Positions 9,111-18,548 of a stretch of DNA of 64,000 nucleotides are shown here, piece by piece (within the stretch, counting starts at the first letter, position 1; each line of letters starts with the position of its first letter). A program made the translations under genes and the position numbers. Source of the stretch: Kluyvera georgiana ATCC 51603. Its GTDB lineage: Bacteria > Pseudomonadota > Gammaproteobacteria > Enterobacterales > Enterobacteriaceae. The stretch spans positions 1 to 64,000 of the forward strand of contig NZ_LXEU01000071.1 of assembly GCF_001654985.1 (NCBI RefSeq), read 5' to 3'. Under the pieces are notes generated by a model that worked only from the letters and a program-made list of their open reading frames with translations, was not told the origin of the DNA and did no database searches.

Positions 9111-9647
9111 ATGAAACATACTGTTGAAGTGATGATCCCGGAAGCGGAGATCAAAGCGCGTATCGCCGAACTGGGTCGTCAGATTAACGAGCGCTATAAA
9201 GATAGCGGCAGCGAAATGGTGTTGGTGGGTTTGCTGCGCGGTTCATTCATGTTCATGGCCGATCTGTGCCGTGAAGTGCAGGTACCGCACGAAGTCGATT
9301 TTATGACGGCATCCAGCTATGGCAGCGGTATGTCGACCACCCGCGACGTGAAAATCCTTAAAGACCTGGATGAAGATATTCGCGGTAAAGACGTGCTGAT
9401 CGTCGAAGACATTATCGACTCGGGCAATACGCTGTCGAAAGTGCGCGAGATACTCGGCCTGCGTGAGCCGAAGTCGCTGGCGATCTGTACGTTGCTGGAC
9501 AAACCGTCTCGCCGTGAAGTGGACGTGCCGGTTGAGTTCGTCGGTTTCTCCATTCCGGATGAATTCGTCGTCGGTTACGGTATCGACTACGCGCAACGTT
9601 ACCGCCATCTGCCGTACGTCGGCAAAGTGGTGCTGTTAGACGAATAA
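9111..9647 (+). CDS. hpt: Hypoxanthine phosphoribosyltransferase
   Basis: Hpt salvages hypoxanthine (and less well guanine) to IMP/GMP using PRPP in the cytoplasm. The 178-residue protein matches the E. coli length. The type I phosphoribosyltransferase PRPP loop [11 protein letters not shown] lies at 98-108, with the flexible-loop region [10 protein letters not shown] near 68-77 and the base-binding [11 protein letters not shown] near the C-terminus. It is a single gene, divergent from gcd and converging on can, with a REP pair after its stop. Confidence 0.97.
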   Translation: MKHTVEVMIPEAEIKARIAELGRQINERYKDSGSEMVLVGLLRGSFMFMADLCREVQVPHEVDFMTASSYGSGMSTTRDVKILKDLDEDIRGKDVLIVEDIIDSGNTLSKVREILGLREPKSLAICTLLDKPSRREVDVPVEFVGFSIPDEFVVGYGIDYAQRYRHLPYVGKVVLLDE

Positions 9648-9656
9648 TACGCGGGT

Positions 9657-9730
9657 GCCTGATGGCGCTTCGCTTATCAGGCCTACGGCGCAGGCTTGTA
9701 GGCCGGGTAAGGCGTTAGCCGCCACCCGGC
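9657..9730. repeat. REP/BIME pair between hpt and can
   Basis: Two inverted imperfect palindromes, GCCTGATGGCG...TATCAGGC (9657-9682) and GCCGGGTAAGG...CCACCCGGC (9702-9730), are joined by a CCTACGG-type linker. This is the usual enterobacterial REP layout between converging genes and may act as a shared transcript end. Confidence 0.85.
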
Positions 9731-9740
9731 AATCCCTGCA

Positions 9741-10403
9741 CTACTTATGATTGATATGCTTTAACTTGAGGTTGGAAATCCCGTGGCGGTAACGCTGCTC
9801 CAGGGTTTCGCGGCTGGTGGCGGTCACATCGAGATCGCGCAGCAGGCCGTCATGAATACCGTAGGCCCAACCGTGAATCATCACCTTCTGGCCGCGCTTC
9901 CACGCAGACTGCATGATGGTGGAGTGCCCCAGGTTATACACCTGTTCCATCACGTTCAGCTCACATAACGTATCCAGACGACGTTCTGGCGGCATCTCGC
10001 CCAGCAATGAACTATGTTTGAACCAGATATCGCGGATATGCAGCAGCCAGTTGTCGATTAAGCCCAGCTCCGGGTTTTCTACCGCCGCCTGTACGCCGCC
10101 GCAACCGTAGTGGCCGCAGATAATAATGTGTTCAACTTCCAGTACATCAACGGCATACTGCACCACGGAAAGGCAGTTGAGGTCAGTGTGGATAACCAGG
10201 TTTGCCACGTTACGGTGAACAAACAGTTCGCCAGGCTCAAGCCCGGTGAGACGTTCGGCGGGAACGCGGCTGTCGGAACATCCGATCCACAAAAAGCGTG
10301 GTTTTTGCGCCTGCGACAGTTTCTCAAAAAAACCGGGATCCTCTTCTATCAGCATCTTTGACCATAGTGCATTGTTGCTGATGAGTGTATCTATGTCGTT
10401 CAT
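9741..10403 (-). CDS. can: Beta-class carbonic anhydrase Can
   Basis: Can hydrates CO2 to bicarbonate, which is needed for growth in air. The 220-residue protein equals E. coli Can. Zinc ligands Cys42, His98 and Cys101 and the Asp44-Arg46 dyad are seen in CSDSR and CGHYGCGG. It has no signal peptide, so it is cytoplasmic. It is transcribed divergently from yadG across a 100-base gap. Confidence 0.97.
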   Translation of the reverse strand: MNDIDTLISNNALWSKMLIEEDPGFFEKLSQAQKPRFLWIGCSDSRVPAERLTGLEPGELFVHRNVANLVIHTDLNCLSVVQYAVDVLEVEHIIICGHYGCGGVQAAVENPELGLIDNWLLHIRDIWFKHSSLLGEMPPERRLDTLCELNVMEQVYNLGHSTIMQSAWKRGQKVMIHGWAYGIHDGLLRDLDVTATSRETLEQRYRHGISNLKLKHINHK

Positions 10404-10504
10404 GGAAGCGGTAACCCAGTAATTTTCGTTGGGTTAATATAGGGCAAGTCCTGATTTATTAAAACCCAATATCAAGTATCGGAATGTAAGGTAAGCGAAA
10501 ATCT

Positions 10505-11431
10505 ATGACCATTGCACTGGAATTAGAGCAACTGACGAAGACCTATCCGGGCGGTGTGCAAGCGCTGCGCGGGATCGATCTGAAGGTGGAAGCCGGTGAT
10601 TTTTACGCGCTGTTGGGGCCAAACGGCGCGGGTAAATCCACCACTATCGGTATCATCAGCTCGCTGGTGAATAAAACCTCCGGGCGCGTGAGCGTCTTCG
10701 GCTATGACCTGCAAAAAGACGTGGTCAACGCCAAGCGTCAGCTCGGACTGGTGCCGCAGGAGTTCAACTTCAACCCGTTTGAAACCGTGCAGCAAATCGT
10801 GGTGAATCAGGCTGGTTACTACGGTGTTGAGCGTAAAGAAGCGGTTATTCGCAGCGAAAAATACCTGAAACAGCTCGATCTGTGGGAAAAACGCAACGAA
10901 CGCGCGAGAATGCTCTCCGGCGGGATGAAGCGTCGTCTGATGATCGCCCGCGCGCTGATGCATGAGCCGAAGCTGCTGATTCTCGATGAACCGACCGCGG
11001 GCGTGGATATCGAACTGCGCCGCTCGATGTGGGGTTTCCTCAAGGATCTCAACGACAAAGGCACCACCATTATTCTGACCACTCACTATCTGGAAGAGGC
11101 CGAAATGCTGTGCCGCAATATCGGCATTATCCAGCGCGGCGAGCTGGTGGAAAACACCTCAATGAAGGCGCTACTTTCCAAGCTGAAATCGGAAACCTTT
11201 ATTCTCGATCTGGCGCCAAAAAGCCCGCTGCCGAAGCTTGAAGGTTATCAGTACAACCTGGTCGATACCTCAACGCTGGAAGTGGAAGTACTGCGCGAGC
11301 AGGGGATTAACAGCGTCTTCAGCCAGCTGAGCGCCCAGGGCATTCAGGTGCTGAGTATGCGTAACAAAGCGAACCGTCTGGAAGAGCTGTTTGTTTCGCT
11401 GGTTAATGAAAAACAAGGAGATCGCGCATGA
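10505..11431 (+). CDS. yadG: ABC exporter ATP-binding protein YadG
   Basis: This is the ATPase of a predicted ABC-2 type exporter. The 308-residue protein shows Walker A GPNGAGKST (near 39), a Q-loop in VPQEFNFNP, the signature LSGGMKRRL (near 138), Walker B LLILDEPTAGVD and the switch His in LTTHYLEEAE. It forms a two-gene operon with yadH: the yadG TGA overlaps the yadH ATG (ATGA at 11428-11431). The substrate is unknown. The GMKRR signature is typical of drug/polyketide-type exporters, which is only a family hint. Confidence 0.95.
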   Translation: MTIALELEQLTKTYPGGVQALRGIDLKVEAGDFYALLGPNGAGKSTTIGIISSLVNKTSGRVSVFGYDLQKDVVNAKRQLGLVPQEFNFNPFETVQQIVVNQAGYYGVERKEAVIRSEKYLKQLDLWEKRNERARMLSGGMKRRLMIARALMHEPKLLILDEPTAGVDIELRRSMWGFLKDLNDKGTTIILTTHYLEEAEMLCRNIGIIQRGELVENTSMKALLSKLKSETFILDLAPKSPLPKLEGYQYNLVDTSTLEVEVLREQGINSVFSQLSAQGIQVLSMRNKANRLEELFVSLVNEKQGDRA

Positions 11432-12198
11432 TGCAGCTTTACTGGGTCGCGCTGAAAAGCATCTGGGCGAAAGAGATCCATCGCTTTATGCGTATCTGGG
11501 TACAGACGCTGGTGCCGCCGGTTATCACCATGACGCTGTACTTTATTATCTTCGGCAACCTGATCGGTTCGCGCATCGGTGAAATGCACGGCTTTACCTA
11601 CATGCAGTTTATCGTGCCGGGTTTGATTATGATGGCGGTCATTACCAACGCTTACGCCAACGTGGCGTCGTCGTTCTTCAGCGCTAAGTTCCAGCGCAAT
11701 ATCGAAGAGCTGCTGGTCGCGCCGGTACCGACGCACGTGATCATCGCCGGTTTTGTCGGCGGTGGGGTCGCTCGCGGCCTGTGCGTGGGCATTCTGGTGA
11801 CGGCGGTTTCGCTGTTCTTCGTCCCGTTCCAGGTGCACTCCTGGGTCTTTGTGGCGCTGACGCTGATCCTGACGGCGATTCTGTTCTCGCTGGCCGGTTT
11901 GCTGAACGCGGTGTTTGCGAAAACCTTTGATGATATCAGCCTGATTCCTACTTTTGTGCTGACACCGCTGACCTACCTTGGCGGCGTGTTCTATTCGCTG
12001 ACGCTGCTGCCGCCGTTCTGGCAGGGGCTGTCGCACCTGAACCCGATCGTCTACATGATCAGCGGCTTCCGTTACGGCTTCCTCGGTATTAACGATGTGC
12101 CGCTGGTCACCACCTTCGGTGTGCTGGTGGTATTTATCATCGCCTTCTACCTGCTGTGCTGGTATCTCATTCAGCGCGGACGCGGTCTGCGCAGCTGA
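11428..12198 (+). CDS. yadH: ABC-2 type exporter permease YadH
   Basis: The membrane partner of YadG: 256 residues with six predicted membrane segments and the ABC-2 pattern near the C-terminus (PLTYLGGVFYSLTLLPPFWQ, then LNPIVYMISGFRYG). Length and sequence match E. coli YadH. Its start overlaps the yadG stop by four bases, so the two are translationally coupled. The exported substrate is not known. Confidence 0.95.
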   Translation: MMQLYWVALKSIWAKEIHRFMRIWVQTLVPPVITMTLYFIIFGNLIGSRIGEMHGFTYMQFIVPGLIMMAVITNAYANVASSFFSAKFQRNIEELLVAPVPTHVIIAGFVGGGVARGLCVGILVTAVSLFFVPFQVHSWVFVALTLILTAILFSLAGLLNAVFAKTFDDISLIPTFVLTPLTYLGGVFYSLTLLPPFWQGLSHLNPIVYMISGFRYGFLGINDVPLVTTFGVLVVFIIAFYLLCWYLIQRGRGLRS

Positions 12199-12209
12199 TT
12201 GTGCCTAAT

Positions 12210-12236
12210 TTCCCGGCAGACGGCGTCTGCCGGGAA
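12210..12236 (+). terminator. Hairpin after yadH
   Basis: A perfect 12-bp stem (TTCCCGGCAGAC / GTCTGCCGGGAA, loop GGC) follows the yadH stop. The downstream sequence is only weakly T-rich (GTATTCTTT). Confidence 0.7.
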
Positions 12237-12309
12237 GTATTCTTTGACAGTCATCACCCCTCTTTATCAATCACTCCGCTAAACTACTTGCCTGCTAAGG
12301 AGGCAAGCT

Positions 12310-12750
12310 ATGTTAGGTTGGGTTATTTCCTGCCATGACGATCGCGCACAGGAACTGCTGGATCGTCTGGAAAAAAAGTTCGGGCCGCTGCCGCAATGCC
12401 GGGCCGTGAACTACTGGCGTGGATTAAGCGCCAATATGCTGAGCCGGATGATGTGTGACGCGCTGCATCAAACCGACTCCGGCGACGGCGTCATTTTTCT
12501 GACCGACAATGCCGGGTCGGCGCCTTATCGCGTTGCTTCGTTAATGAGCCATAAGCACAGCGGCTGTGAGGTGATTGCGGGGATTCAGTATCCATTGATT
12601 GAAAAAATGGTTCCCCTGAGGGACACGCTCAGCAGTAGCGATTTCCGTAACCGTATTGTTGAACAGGGAACGCCCGGTGTGACGAGTCTGTGGCACCAAC
12701 AGCAAAAAAATCCGCCATTTATACTGCTCCATGATTTGTATAAGCCTTAA
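12310..12750 (+). CDS. yadI: PTS EIIA-like protein YadI (mannose family)
   Basis: A 146-residue cytoplasmic protein resembling the IIA domain of mannose-family phosphotransferase systems. The likely phosphorylated histidine is His9 in VISCHDD, placed as in EIIA-Man. E. coli YadI has the same length. No IIB, IIC or IID gene is nearby, so the partner and sugar are unknown; it could be regulatory. A very strong ribosome site (TAAGGAGG) precedes the ATG. Confidence 0.9.
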   Translation: MLGWVISCHDDRAQELLDRLEKKFGPLPQCRAVNYWRGLSANMLSRMMCDALHQTDSGDGVIFLTDNAGSAPYRVASLMSHKHSGCEVIAGIQYPLIEKMVPLRDTLSSSDFRNRIVEQGTPGVTSLWHQQQKNPPFILLHDLYKP

Positions 12751-12813
12751 ACATTGGTATTGATCGCGCTTTTGTTACAATAGCGAAGTCGGTTCCCGCT
12801 TCGGTTATTGCTC

Positions 12814-14043
12814 ATGGCTATACGCTCGGTTGTTTTTCTTCTGCTCTTCCTCGCTGGTGGCGTGAGCGCCGCTTTGCCCGCCCGTTATATGCAAACCACT
12901 GAGGATGCGACGGTATGGGCGCGTATTGGCAATAAAACTCAGACCGTCGGTAACCTGCGTGCCGGGCAGATTATTGCCATTGAGCCGGGCGCTGAAGATT
13001 ATTACACCTTTAGCTTTGGCTTCGGGAAAGGATTTATCGACAAAGGTCACCTTGAACCCGTGCAGGGGCGGCAGCGCGTGGAGGATGGGCTAGGAGATCT
13101 GAACAAGCCGCTCAGTAACCAGAATGTGATCACCTGGAAAGATACTCCGGTATACAACGCGCCGGATGTGGGGAGCGCGCCGTTCGGTACCCTGGCAGAG
13201 AATCTGCGCTATCCGGTGGTCAATAAGCTCAAAGATCGGCTGAATCAGACGTGGTACCAGATCCGTATCGGTGAACGCCTGGCCTATATCAGCGCGCTTG
13301 ATGCCCAGCGGGATAACGGTATTCCGGTCATCACCTATCACCATATTCTGCGCGATGAAGAGAACACCCGTTTTCGCCATACCTCCACCACCACGTCGGT
13401 ACGCGCCTTTAGTAACCAGATGACCTGGCTGCGTGATATGGGCTATACCACGCTCACGATGTATCAACTGGATGACTACGTGCATAACCGCGCGAATCTG
13501 CCGGGGCGCGCAGTGGTCATCACCTTTGACGATGGCCTGAAGTCAGTCAGCCGCTACGCCTATCCCATTCTGAAGCAGTACGGCTTTAAGGCCACCGCGT
13601 TTATCATCTCGTCGCGTATTAAGCGCCATCCGCAGAAATGGGCGCCGAAGTCGCTACAGTTTATGAGTGTTTCCGAGCTGGAGGAGATTAAGGACGTCTT
13701 TGATTTCCAGTCGCATACCCATTTTCTGCATCGCGTTGACGGTTATCGACGGCCCATACTGCTCAGCCGCAGCTATCACAATATTCTGTTCGATTTTGAA
13801 CGCTCGCGCCGGGCCCTGGCGCAGTTTAACCCGCACGTGTTGTTCCTTTCCTATCCGTTTGGCGGTTATAACGCGACGGCGGTGAAGGCGGCGCATGATG
13901 CCGGTTTTCATCTGGCGGTGACGACGGTGAAAGGGAAGGTGAAGCCGGGCGATAACCCGATGCTACTGAAACGGCTGTATATTCTGCGGACGGATTCGCT
14001 GGAGACCATGTCGCGGTTAATCAGCAACCAACCGCAGGGATAA
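12814..14043 (+). CDS. yadE: Exported polysaccharide deacetylase-family protein YadE
   Basis: A 409-residue exported protein (from the ATG at 12814) with a signal peptide ([18 protein letters not shown]). Two short beta-rich modules follow, around residues 25-80 and 100-160, each resembling a bacterial SH3-like fold by pattern. A NodB-type deacetylase domain then carries [19 protein letters not shown] (metal-binding Asp-Asp) and QSHTHFLH (metal-binding His pair). The substrate is unknown; peptidoglycan or a surface glycan is a reasonable guess. The start is uncertain: a TTG two codons upstream (12808) is in frame and neither start has a strong ribosome site. The same gene lies next to panD in E. 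coli. Confidence 0.9.
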   Translation: MAIRSVVFLLLFLAGGVSAALPARYMQTTEDATVWARIGNKTQTVGNLRAGQIIAIEPGAEDYYTFSFGFGKGFIDKGHLEPVQGRQRVEDGLGDLNKPLSNQNVITWKDTPVYNAPDVGSAPFGTLAENLRYPVVNKLKDRLNQTWYQIRIGERLAYISALDAQRDNGIPVITYHHILRDEENTRFRHTSTTTSVRAFSNQMTWLRDMGYTTLTMYQLDDYVHNRANLPGRAVVITFDDGLKSVSRYAYPILKQYGFKATAFIISSRIKRHPQKWAPKSLQFMSVSELEEIKDVFDFQSHTHFLHRVDGYRRPILLSRSYHNILFDFERSRRALAQFNPHVLFLSYPFGGYNATAVKAAHDAGFHLAVTTVKGKVKPGDNPMLLKRLYILRTDSLETMSRLISNQPQG

Positions 14044-14078
14044 GCTGGCGCACCGCATGAGCGGCGCGCCAGAGAAGA

Positions 14079-14459
14079 TCAGGCAACCTGAACCGGAATG
14101 GCTTTAGCGGTGCGCTTCATCTCGTTGTCGCCTTCGAAATAGGCAACGTTCGGGCGCCAGGTACGCGCTTCTTCATCACTCATGGTTACGAAGCTGGCGA
14201 TGATAACGATGTCGCCTACGTCAGCGTTGTGCGCTGCCGCACCGTTGACGGAGATGATTTTCGAACCGCGTTCAGCCGCGATAGCGTAGGTGGAGAAACG
14301 CTTGCCGTTGTTCACATTCCAGATATCAATGGCTTCGTTTTCCAGAATACCGGCGGCGTCGAGGAAGTCCTGGTCAATCGCGCAGGAACCTTCATAGTGC
14401 AGGTCGGCATGCGTGACTTTCACGCGGTGGAGTTTGCCCTGCAGCATTGTGCGAATCAT
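14079..14459 (-). CDS. panD: Aspartate 1-decarboxylase proenzyme
   Basis: PanD makes beta-alanine for pantothenate. It is made as a proenzyme that cuts itself between Gly24 and Ser25 (HYEGSCAID here) to form the pyruvoyl group. The 126-residue protein equals E. coli PanD. It lies on the same strand as panC and panB but is separated from panC by 262 bases; in E. coli the gene yadD sits in that gap, and it is absent here. Confidence 0.97.
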   Translation of the reverse strand: MIRTMLQGKLHRVKVTHADLHYEGSCAIDQDFLDAAGILENEAIDIWNVNNGKRFSTYAIAAERGSKIISVNGAAAHNADVGDIVIIASFVTMSDEEARTWRPNVAYFEGDNEMKRTAKAIPVQVA

Positions 14460-14721
14460 AGCGTTTACCTTTAATTCTTAACGGAAACAAAGCAGTTCGC
14501 GACTGCTTTGAGAAATTTCGCAGGCAGTATTGCCCGATTTATACCAGGTGTCTATATGCGATTAACCTTGCTTACGATTAATTGCGCATCGACACGCATA
14601 ACCTGCTGCAAACGGTATCGTCATTGCAGAATGACGCCCCGGAGTCAGCGCTAATGCGCCTCGCCCGGGTTGCCCGATTGTAGCCCGGCCAAGCGAAGCG
14701 CCACCGGGAAGGGCACGAAAA
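14460..14721. promoter_or_regulatory. panC-panD interval
   Basis: These 262 bases should hold the panD promoter and the end of the panBC transcript. A REP-like palindrome lies at 14683-14710 (GCCCGGCCAAGC...GCGCCACCGGG). No reading frame resembling yadD is present. Confidence 0.5.
14683..14710. repeat. Single REP-like palindrome after panC
   Basis: An imperfect GC-rich palindrome with a GCGAAGCGCC centre begins 12 bases past the panC stop, in the position of a transcript 3' end. Confidence 0.6.
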
Positions 14722-15570
14722 TTACAGTTCTACGCTCTGGTTATCAATCAGACGCGCCTGGCCCAGCCACGCCGCCATCAGGATCACCGCACGTTTGCTG
14801 CTGTCGGTCAGGTCAAGCAGGGTATCGGCATCGCGAATCTGAATATCATCGGCGCGGAAGCCTTTCTCGTTCAGCTCCTGCTCGGCGATAGCGATCATCT
14901 CTTCCTGGTCGCGTTCGCCGGCCTTCAGCTTCTCGGCCACACGGGTCATCACTTTGTACAGACCCGGGGCGATTTTACGCTGCTCTGCCGTCAGGTAGCC
15001 GTTGCGTGAACTTAACGCCAGGCCATCTTTAGCACGGATAATCGGCACGCCGACGATCTCGATATCGTAGCCCAGGTCGGCGACCATTTTGCGAATCAGC
15101 GCCAACTGCTGGAAGTCTTTCTCGCCAAAGCAGGCGATGTCCGGCTGGACAAGGTTAAACAGCTTGCTGACGATGGTCGAGACGCCGCGGAAGTGGCCTG
15201 GACGGCTGGCACCTTCCAACATGGTGGAAAGACCGGGAACGTCAACATAGGTTTGGCCTTCCAGTCCCTGCGGATAGATTTCTTTCTCCGACGGGGCGAA
15301 GACAAAATCAACCTTACGCTTGTTGAGCTTCTCGCAGTCTTCCTGCAACGTGCGGGGATAGCGCGCCAGATCTTCAGGGCGGTCAAACTGCATCGGGTTG
15401 ACGAAGATACTGACAACAACCACATCTGCGCGCGTTTTCGCTTCTTCAACCAGCGTCATATGACCATCGTGCAGGTTGCCCATGGTGGGAACCAATGCAA
15501 CACGCTTGCCTTCCTGACGCAGACGACGGATATGCTGGCGCAGCAGCGGCAGGGTTTCAATAATCAACAC
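14722..15570 (-). CDS. panC: Pantothenate synthetase
   Basis: PanC joins pantoate and beta-alanine with ATP to make pantothenate. The 282-residue protein shows the ATP-site motifs [14 protein letters not shown] (HxGH type, near 28-41) and the KMSKS-like LSSRNGYL near 185, with FVNPMQF and FGEKDFQQL in between. It starts 11 bases after panB, so the two form an operon. Confidence 0.97.
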   Translation of the reverse strand: MLIIETLPLLRQHIRRLRQEGKRVALVPTMGNLHDGHMTLVEEAKTRADVVVVSIFVNPMQFDRPEDLARYPRTLQEDCEKLNKRKVDFVFAPSEKEIYPQGLEGQTYVDVPGLSTMLEGASRPGHFRGVSTIVSKLFNLVQPDIACFGEKDFQQLALIRKMVADLGYDIEIVGVPIIRAKDGLALSSRNGYLTAEQRKIAPGLYKVMTRVAEKLKAGERDQEEMIAIAEQELNEKGFRADDIQIRDADTLLDLTDSSKRAVILMAAWLGQARLIDNQSVEL

Positions 15571-15581
15571 AACTTGACTCC

Positions 15582-16373
15582 TTAATGGAAACTGTGTTCT
15601 TCGCCCGGATAAACGCCGGACTCCACTTCAGCAATATACTGCCGCACCGCCGCGCGCATGTCGCCCGCTTCGGCAAGGAAATTTTTCGCGAATTTCGGAA
15701 TATGGCCGCCGGTGATGCCAAATGCATCGTGCATGACCAGGATCTGCCCATCGGTGACGTTGCCCGCGCCGATACCAATCACCGGAATCGACAGCGCTTC
15801 GGTCACGCGTTTCGCCAGCTCAACCGGCACGCACTCCAGCACCAACAGCTGCGCACCTGCCGCTTCCAGCGCCAGCGCGTCATCCAACAGCACCTGGCCT
15901 GCGTCGCCGCGGCCCTGCACCTTGTAGCCGCCAAAAATATTGACCGACTGCGGCGTCAGCCCCAGGTGGCCGCAGACCGGTACCGCACGGTCGGTGAGCA
16001 TTTTCACGGTATCAACCAGCCATGCGCCGCCCTCGATTTTGACCATGTTGGCGCCCGCGCGCATGACCGTGGCAGAGTGCTCAAACGCCAGCTCCGGTGT
16101 GGCATAGGCCATAAACGGCAGATCGGAAAGCAGCAGGCAGTTCGGCGCACCGCGACGTACCGCGCGAGTGTGGTAGGCGATGTCTTCAACCGTCACCGGC
16201 AGAGTGGAGTCGTGCCCCTGGACGGTCATGCCCAGCGAATCACCGACCAGCATCACGTTGATGCCAACGTCAGCGAACAGTTTGGCAAAGCTGTAGTCGT
16301 AGGCGGTAATCGTCGCGAAGCGCTTTTTTTCCTGCTTGCATTTCTGCAATAGGGCAATCGTGGTCGGTTTCAT
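15582..16373 (-). CDS. panB: 3-methyl-2-oxobutanoate hydroxymethyltransferase
   Basis: PanB makes ketopantoate from ketoisovalerate and methylene-THF. From the ATG at 16373 ([10 protein letters not shown]) it is 263 residues, one fewer than E. coli because of a one-residue gap after QGRGD. Metal and substrate motifs [18 protein letters not shown] and [11 protein letters not shown] are present, and the catalytic glutamate lies in [10 protein letters not shown]. An in-frame upstream extension to 16448 has no ribosome site and was not used. It is the first gene of panBC. Confidence 0.97.
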   Translation of the reverse strand: MKPTTIALLQKCKQEKKRFATITAYDYSFAKLFADVGINVMLVGDSLGMTVQGHDSTLPVTVEDIAYHTRAVRRGAPNCLLLSDLPFMAYATPELAFEHSATVMRAGANMVKIEGGAWLVDTVKMLTDRAVPVCGHLGLTPQSVNIFGGYKVQGRGDAGQVLLDDALALEAAGAQLLVLECVPVELAKRVTEALSIPVIGIGAGNVTDGQILVMHDAFGITGGHIPKFAKNFLAEAGDMRAAVRQYIAEVESGVYPGEEHSFH

Positions 16374-16493
16374 AATTATTCCTGATGGTAAGGTCATATT
16401 ACCCGGCATTCTAGCAGCCGATTTCAGGGGGGCAATTATTTTAGGCAAGCGATTTCGCGTAAAGCAGGGATCGCTAAAAATGAGGGGGCCGCG

Positions 16494-16973
16494 TTACCAG
16501 CTGGCGGGTTTTTCCGCGCCCAGGGTATCCAGACGCTGCTGCAGGCTGACGCCGTCAGGGAAGCATAAATTCGGGGCAATTTCGTACAGCGGCCACAGCA
16601 TAAAGCCGCGGTTGTACATGTCGTAATGCGGAACGGTCAGCTTTTCGGTATGAATCATTTCCTGACCAAACAGCATGATGTCTAAATCGAGGGTGCGGGG
16701 CCCCCAGCGTTCGGCTTTACGTTGACGTCCCTGCTGTAGCTCGATGCGCTGAGTATGGCTGAGCAGCGCTTCTGGCGTGAGGGTCGTTTCCAGCGCAACG
16801 GCGGCGTTCAGGTAATCGGGCTGATCCTGTGGGCCGAGCGGCGGGGTACGATAAAACGAAGAGACGCGAATAATGCGGCTTTCCGGAATAGCGCCAATAG
16901 CCTCAACGGCAGCATTCACCTGCTCCAGCGGAGAGGCGAGGTTGCTGCCGATGGCGATATAAACGACGGTCAC
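16494..16973 (-). CDS. folK: HPPK, 6-hydroxymethyl-7,8-dihydropterin pyrophosphokinase
   Basis: FolK transfers pyrophosphate from ATP to 6-hydroxymethyldihydropterin in folate synthesis. The 159 residues equal the E. coli enzyme. The signature [15 protein letters not shown] (near 88-102) carries the metal aspartates, and IGSNL lies at the N-terminus. It starts at GTG inside the last codons of pcnB (GTGA overlap at 16970-16973), so translation is coupled to pcnB. In E. coli a fimbrial operon separates folK from panB; here only 120 bases do. Confidence 0.96.
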   Translation of the reverse strand: MTVVYIAIGSNLASPLEQVNAAVEAIGAIPESRIIRVSSFYRTPPLGPQDQPDYLNAAVALETTLTPEALLSHTQRIELQQGRQRKAERWGPRTLDLDIMLFGQEMIHTEKLTVPHYDMYNRGFMLWPLYEIAPNLCFPDGVSLQQRLDTLGAEKPASW

Positions 16974-18367
16974 GCGCTACCTTCACGGCGCGGTGCGCGT
17001 TTACGCGGGCGGCGATGACGACGGCGGGTGTCCGGCTCGTCGCCCAGATCGTTGAGCATCTCTTTCTGCGCCGGTGGCGCAACCACCTGGAATTCGCTCC
17101 ACCACTGGGTCAGGCGTTGTAATTCGTGGTTGTTTTCCGCTTCGGCACGCAGCGCCAGCAGGTCGTAGGCCGCGCGGAATTTCGGATGCTCCATCAGCTT
17201 CCATGCGCGCTTACCCTGACGGCGGGACATTCGCAGCTGCAGCTGCCAGATATCGCGTACCAGCGTGGTAATACGTTTTGGAATCGCCAGCGAACGGCAG
17301 GCTTCATCCAGCACGTCGTTCATCGCCAGCGCGAAAGCGTCGTAATAGGCCAGTCCGCTCTCCTGAGCGATTTTCTGCGCCATTTCCAGCAGCGGATACC
17401 AGAACATCGCGGCAAACAGGAACGCCGGGTTAACGCGCATATCGTTACGAATGCGGTTGTCGGTGTTCTTCAGCACCTGGGCGATGATACGCTCCATCGG
17501 GCTGTCGCCATCTTCGGTGAAGTAGCGGGTGATGGTCGGGAACAGCGGCTGGAACAGGTTGTATTCGCGCAGCAGCTTGTAGGTTTCAAACCCGTAGCCT
17601 GCCTGTAGCAGTTTGAGCGCTTCTTCAAACAGGCGCGCCGGCGGCACGTCGTTCATTAAGGTCGCCAGACGCGGGATCGGCTCAGCGGTTTCCGGGCTGA
17701 TGCGCATATCCAGTTTGGCGGCAAAGCGCACGGCGCGCAGCATCCGCACCGGATCTTCACGGTAGCGAGTTTCCGGATCGCCGATCAGGCGGATGACGCC
17801 GTCAATCAGATCCTGCATGCCGCCAACGTAGTCGCGTACGGTGAAGTCCGCCACGCTGTAATAAAGGCTGTTGATGGTGAAGTCACGGCGCTGAGCGTCT
17901 TCTTCGATAGAACCGAAGATGTTGTCGCGCAGCAGCATGCCGTTTTGCCCACGCTGGGAGGTGGTGCGATCGGACTGACCATCTTCGTGGTGACCACGGA
18001 AAGTAGCGACTTCAATAATTTCCGGGCCAAACATGACGTGGGCCAGGCGGAAGCGACGACCAACCAGGCGGCAGTTGCGGAACAGCTTACGCACCTGATC
18101 GGGGGTGGCGCTGGTGGTCACGTCGAAATCTTTTGGTTTTTTGCCAAGCAGCAGGTCGCGAACGCCGCCGCCGACGAGGTAAGCCTCGTAGCCTGCTTTG
18201 TTCAAACGATAAAGAACCTTGAGGGCGTTTTCGCTGATATCTTTGCGGGAAATAGCGTGCTGCTCGCGCGGAATGACGGTCATAGCAGGTTTTGCGACGG
18301 CGTTTTCAGCCTCGCTCTCCTCACGGCTCAGCACCTTGCGGCAAAAATTAGCGACTCGGGTAAAAAT
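16970..18367 (-). CDS. pcnB: Poly(A) polymerase I, AUU start
   Basis: PcnB adds poly(A) to RNA 3' ends and so speeds RNA decay and sets ColE1-type plasmid copy number. The reading frame is open upstream, but no ATG, GTG or TTG matches the known N-terminus ([16 protein letters not shown]); the codon at that place is ATT (18365-18367), with GAGGTG 5 bases before it. This gives 465 residues, the E. coli length. E. coli pcnB is known to start at AUU, which limits expression. The nucleotidyltransferase motif [20 protein letters not shown] lies near 62-81, followed by the [11 protein letters not shown] and [10 protein letters not shown] motifs, and a basic tail ([16 protein letters not shown]) that may bind RNA. 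An ERIC repeat lies 35 bases upstream. Confidence 0.95.
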   Translation of the reverse strand: MFTRVANFCRKVLSREESEAENAVAKPAMTVIPREQHAISRKDISENALKVLYRLNKAGYEAYLVGGGVRDLLLGKKPKDFDVTTSATPDQVRKLFRNCRLVGRRFRLAHVMFGPEIIEVATFRGHHEDGQSDRTTSQRGQNGMLLRDNIFGSIEEDAQRRDFTINSLYYSVADFTVRDYVGGMQDLIDGVIRLIGDPETRYREDPVRMLRAVRFAAKLDMRISPETAEPIPRLATLMNDVPPARLFEEALKLLQAGYGFETYKLLREYNLFQPLFPTITRYFTEDGDSPMERIIAQVLKNTDNRIRNDMRVNPAFLFAAMFWYPLLEMAQKIAQESGLAYYDAFALAMNDVLDEACRSLAIPKRITTLVRDIWQLQLRMSRRQGKRAWKLMEHPKFRAAYDLLALRAEAENNHELQRLTQWWSEFQVVAPPAQKEMLNDLGDEPDTRRRHRRPRKRAPRREGSA

Positions 18368-18401
18368 GGTGCACCTCGGTAGTATCTGACTTTGGGACAA
18401 A

Positions 18402-18530
18402 ATGTACTCTATGGATTTTGCGTTGCAGCAAGGCGACAAGTTTGCGAATCCCCAGGAGCATAGATAACTATGTGACTGGGGTGAGCAAACGCAGTCAACG
18501 TAGCCGCAGCGCGAAAGACGACGAGTAAAA
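18402..18530. repeat. ERIC (IRU) element between gluQ and pcnB
   Basis: This roughly 129-base imperfect palindrome contains the conserved ERIC core: GAATCCCCAGGAGC, then inner stem CATAG-ATAA-CTATG, then TGTGACTGGGGTGAGC, flanked by the ACGAGTA and TGTACTC type ends. It matches the regions used for ERIC1R and ERIC2 primers with a few changes. It fills most of the 181 bases between gluQ and pcnB, and its RNA would fold into a long stem if transcribed as part of the pcnB leader. Confidence 0.9.
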
Positions 18531-18548
18531 ATAGCGGCTAATCATAGC

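Noticed and set aside
9657-9730. Spaced palindromes that might suggest a CRISPR array
   Set aside because: They are inverted REP units, only two per site, without equal direct repeats, unique spacers or cas genes.
18368-18439. Upstream ATG start for pcnB within the ERIC side
   Set aside because: The extra residues come from ERIC and leader sequence and do not match known PcnB; the ATT gives the right length.
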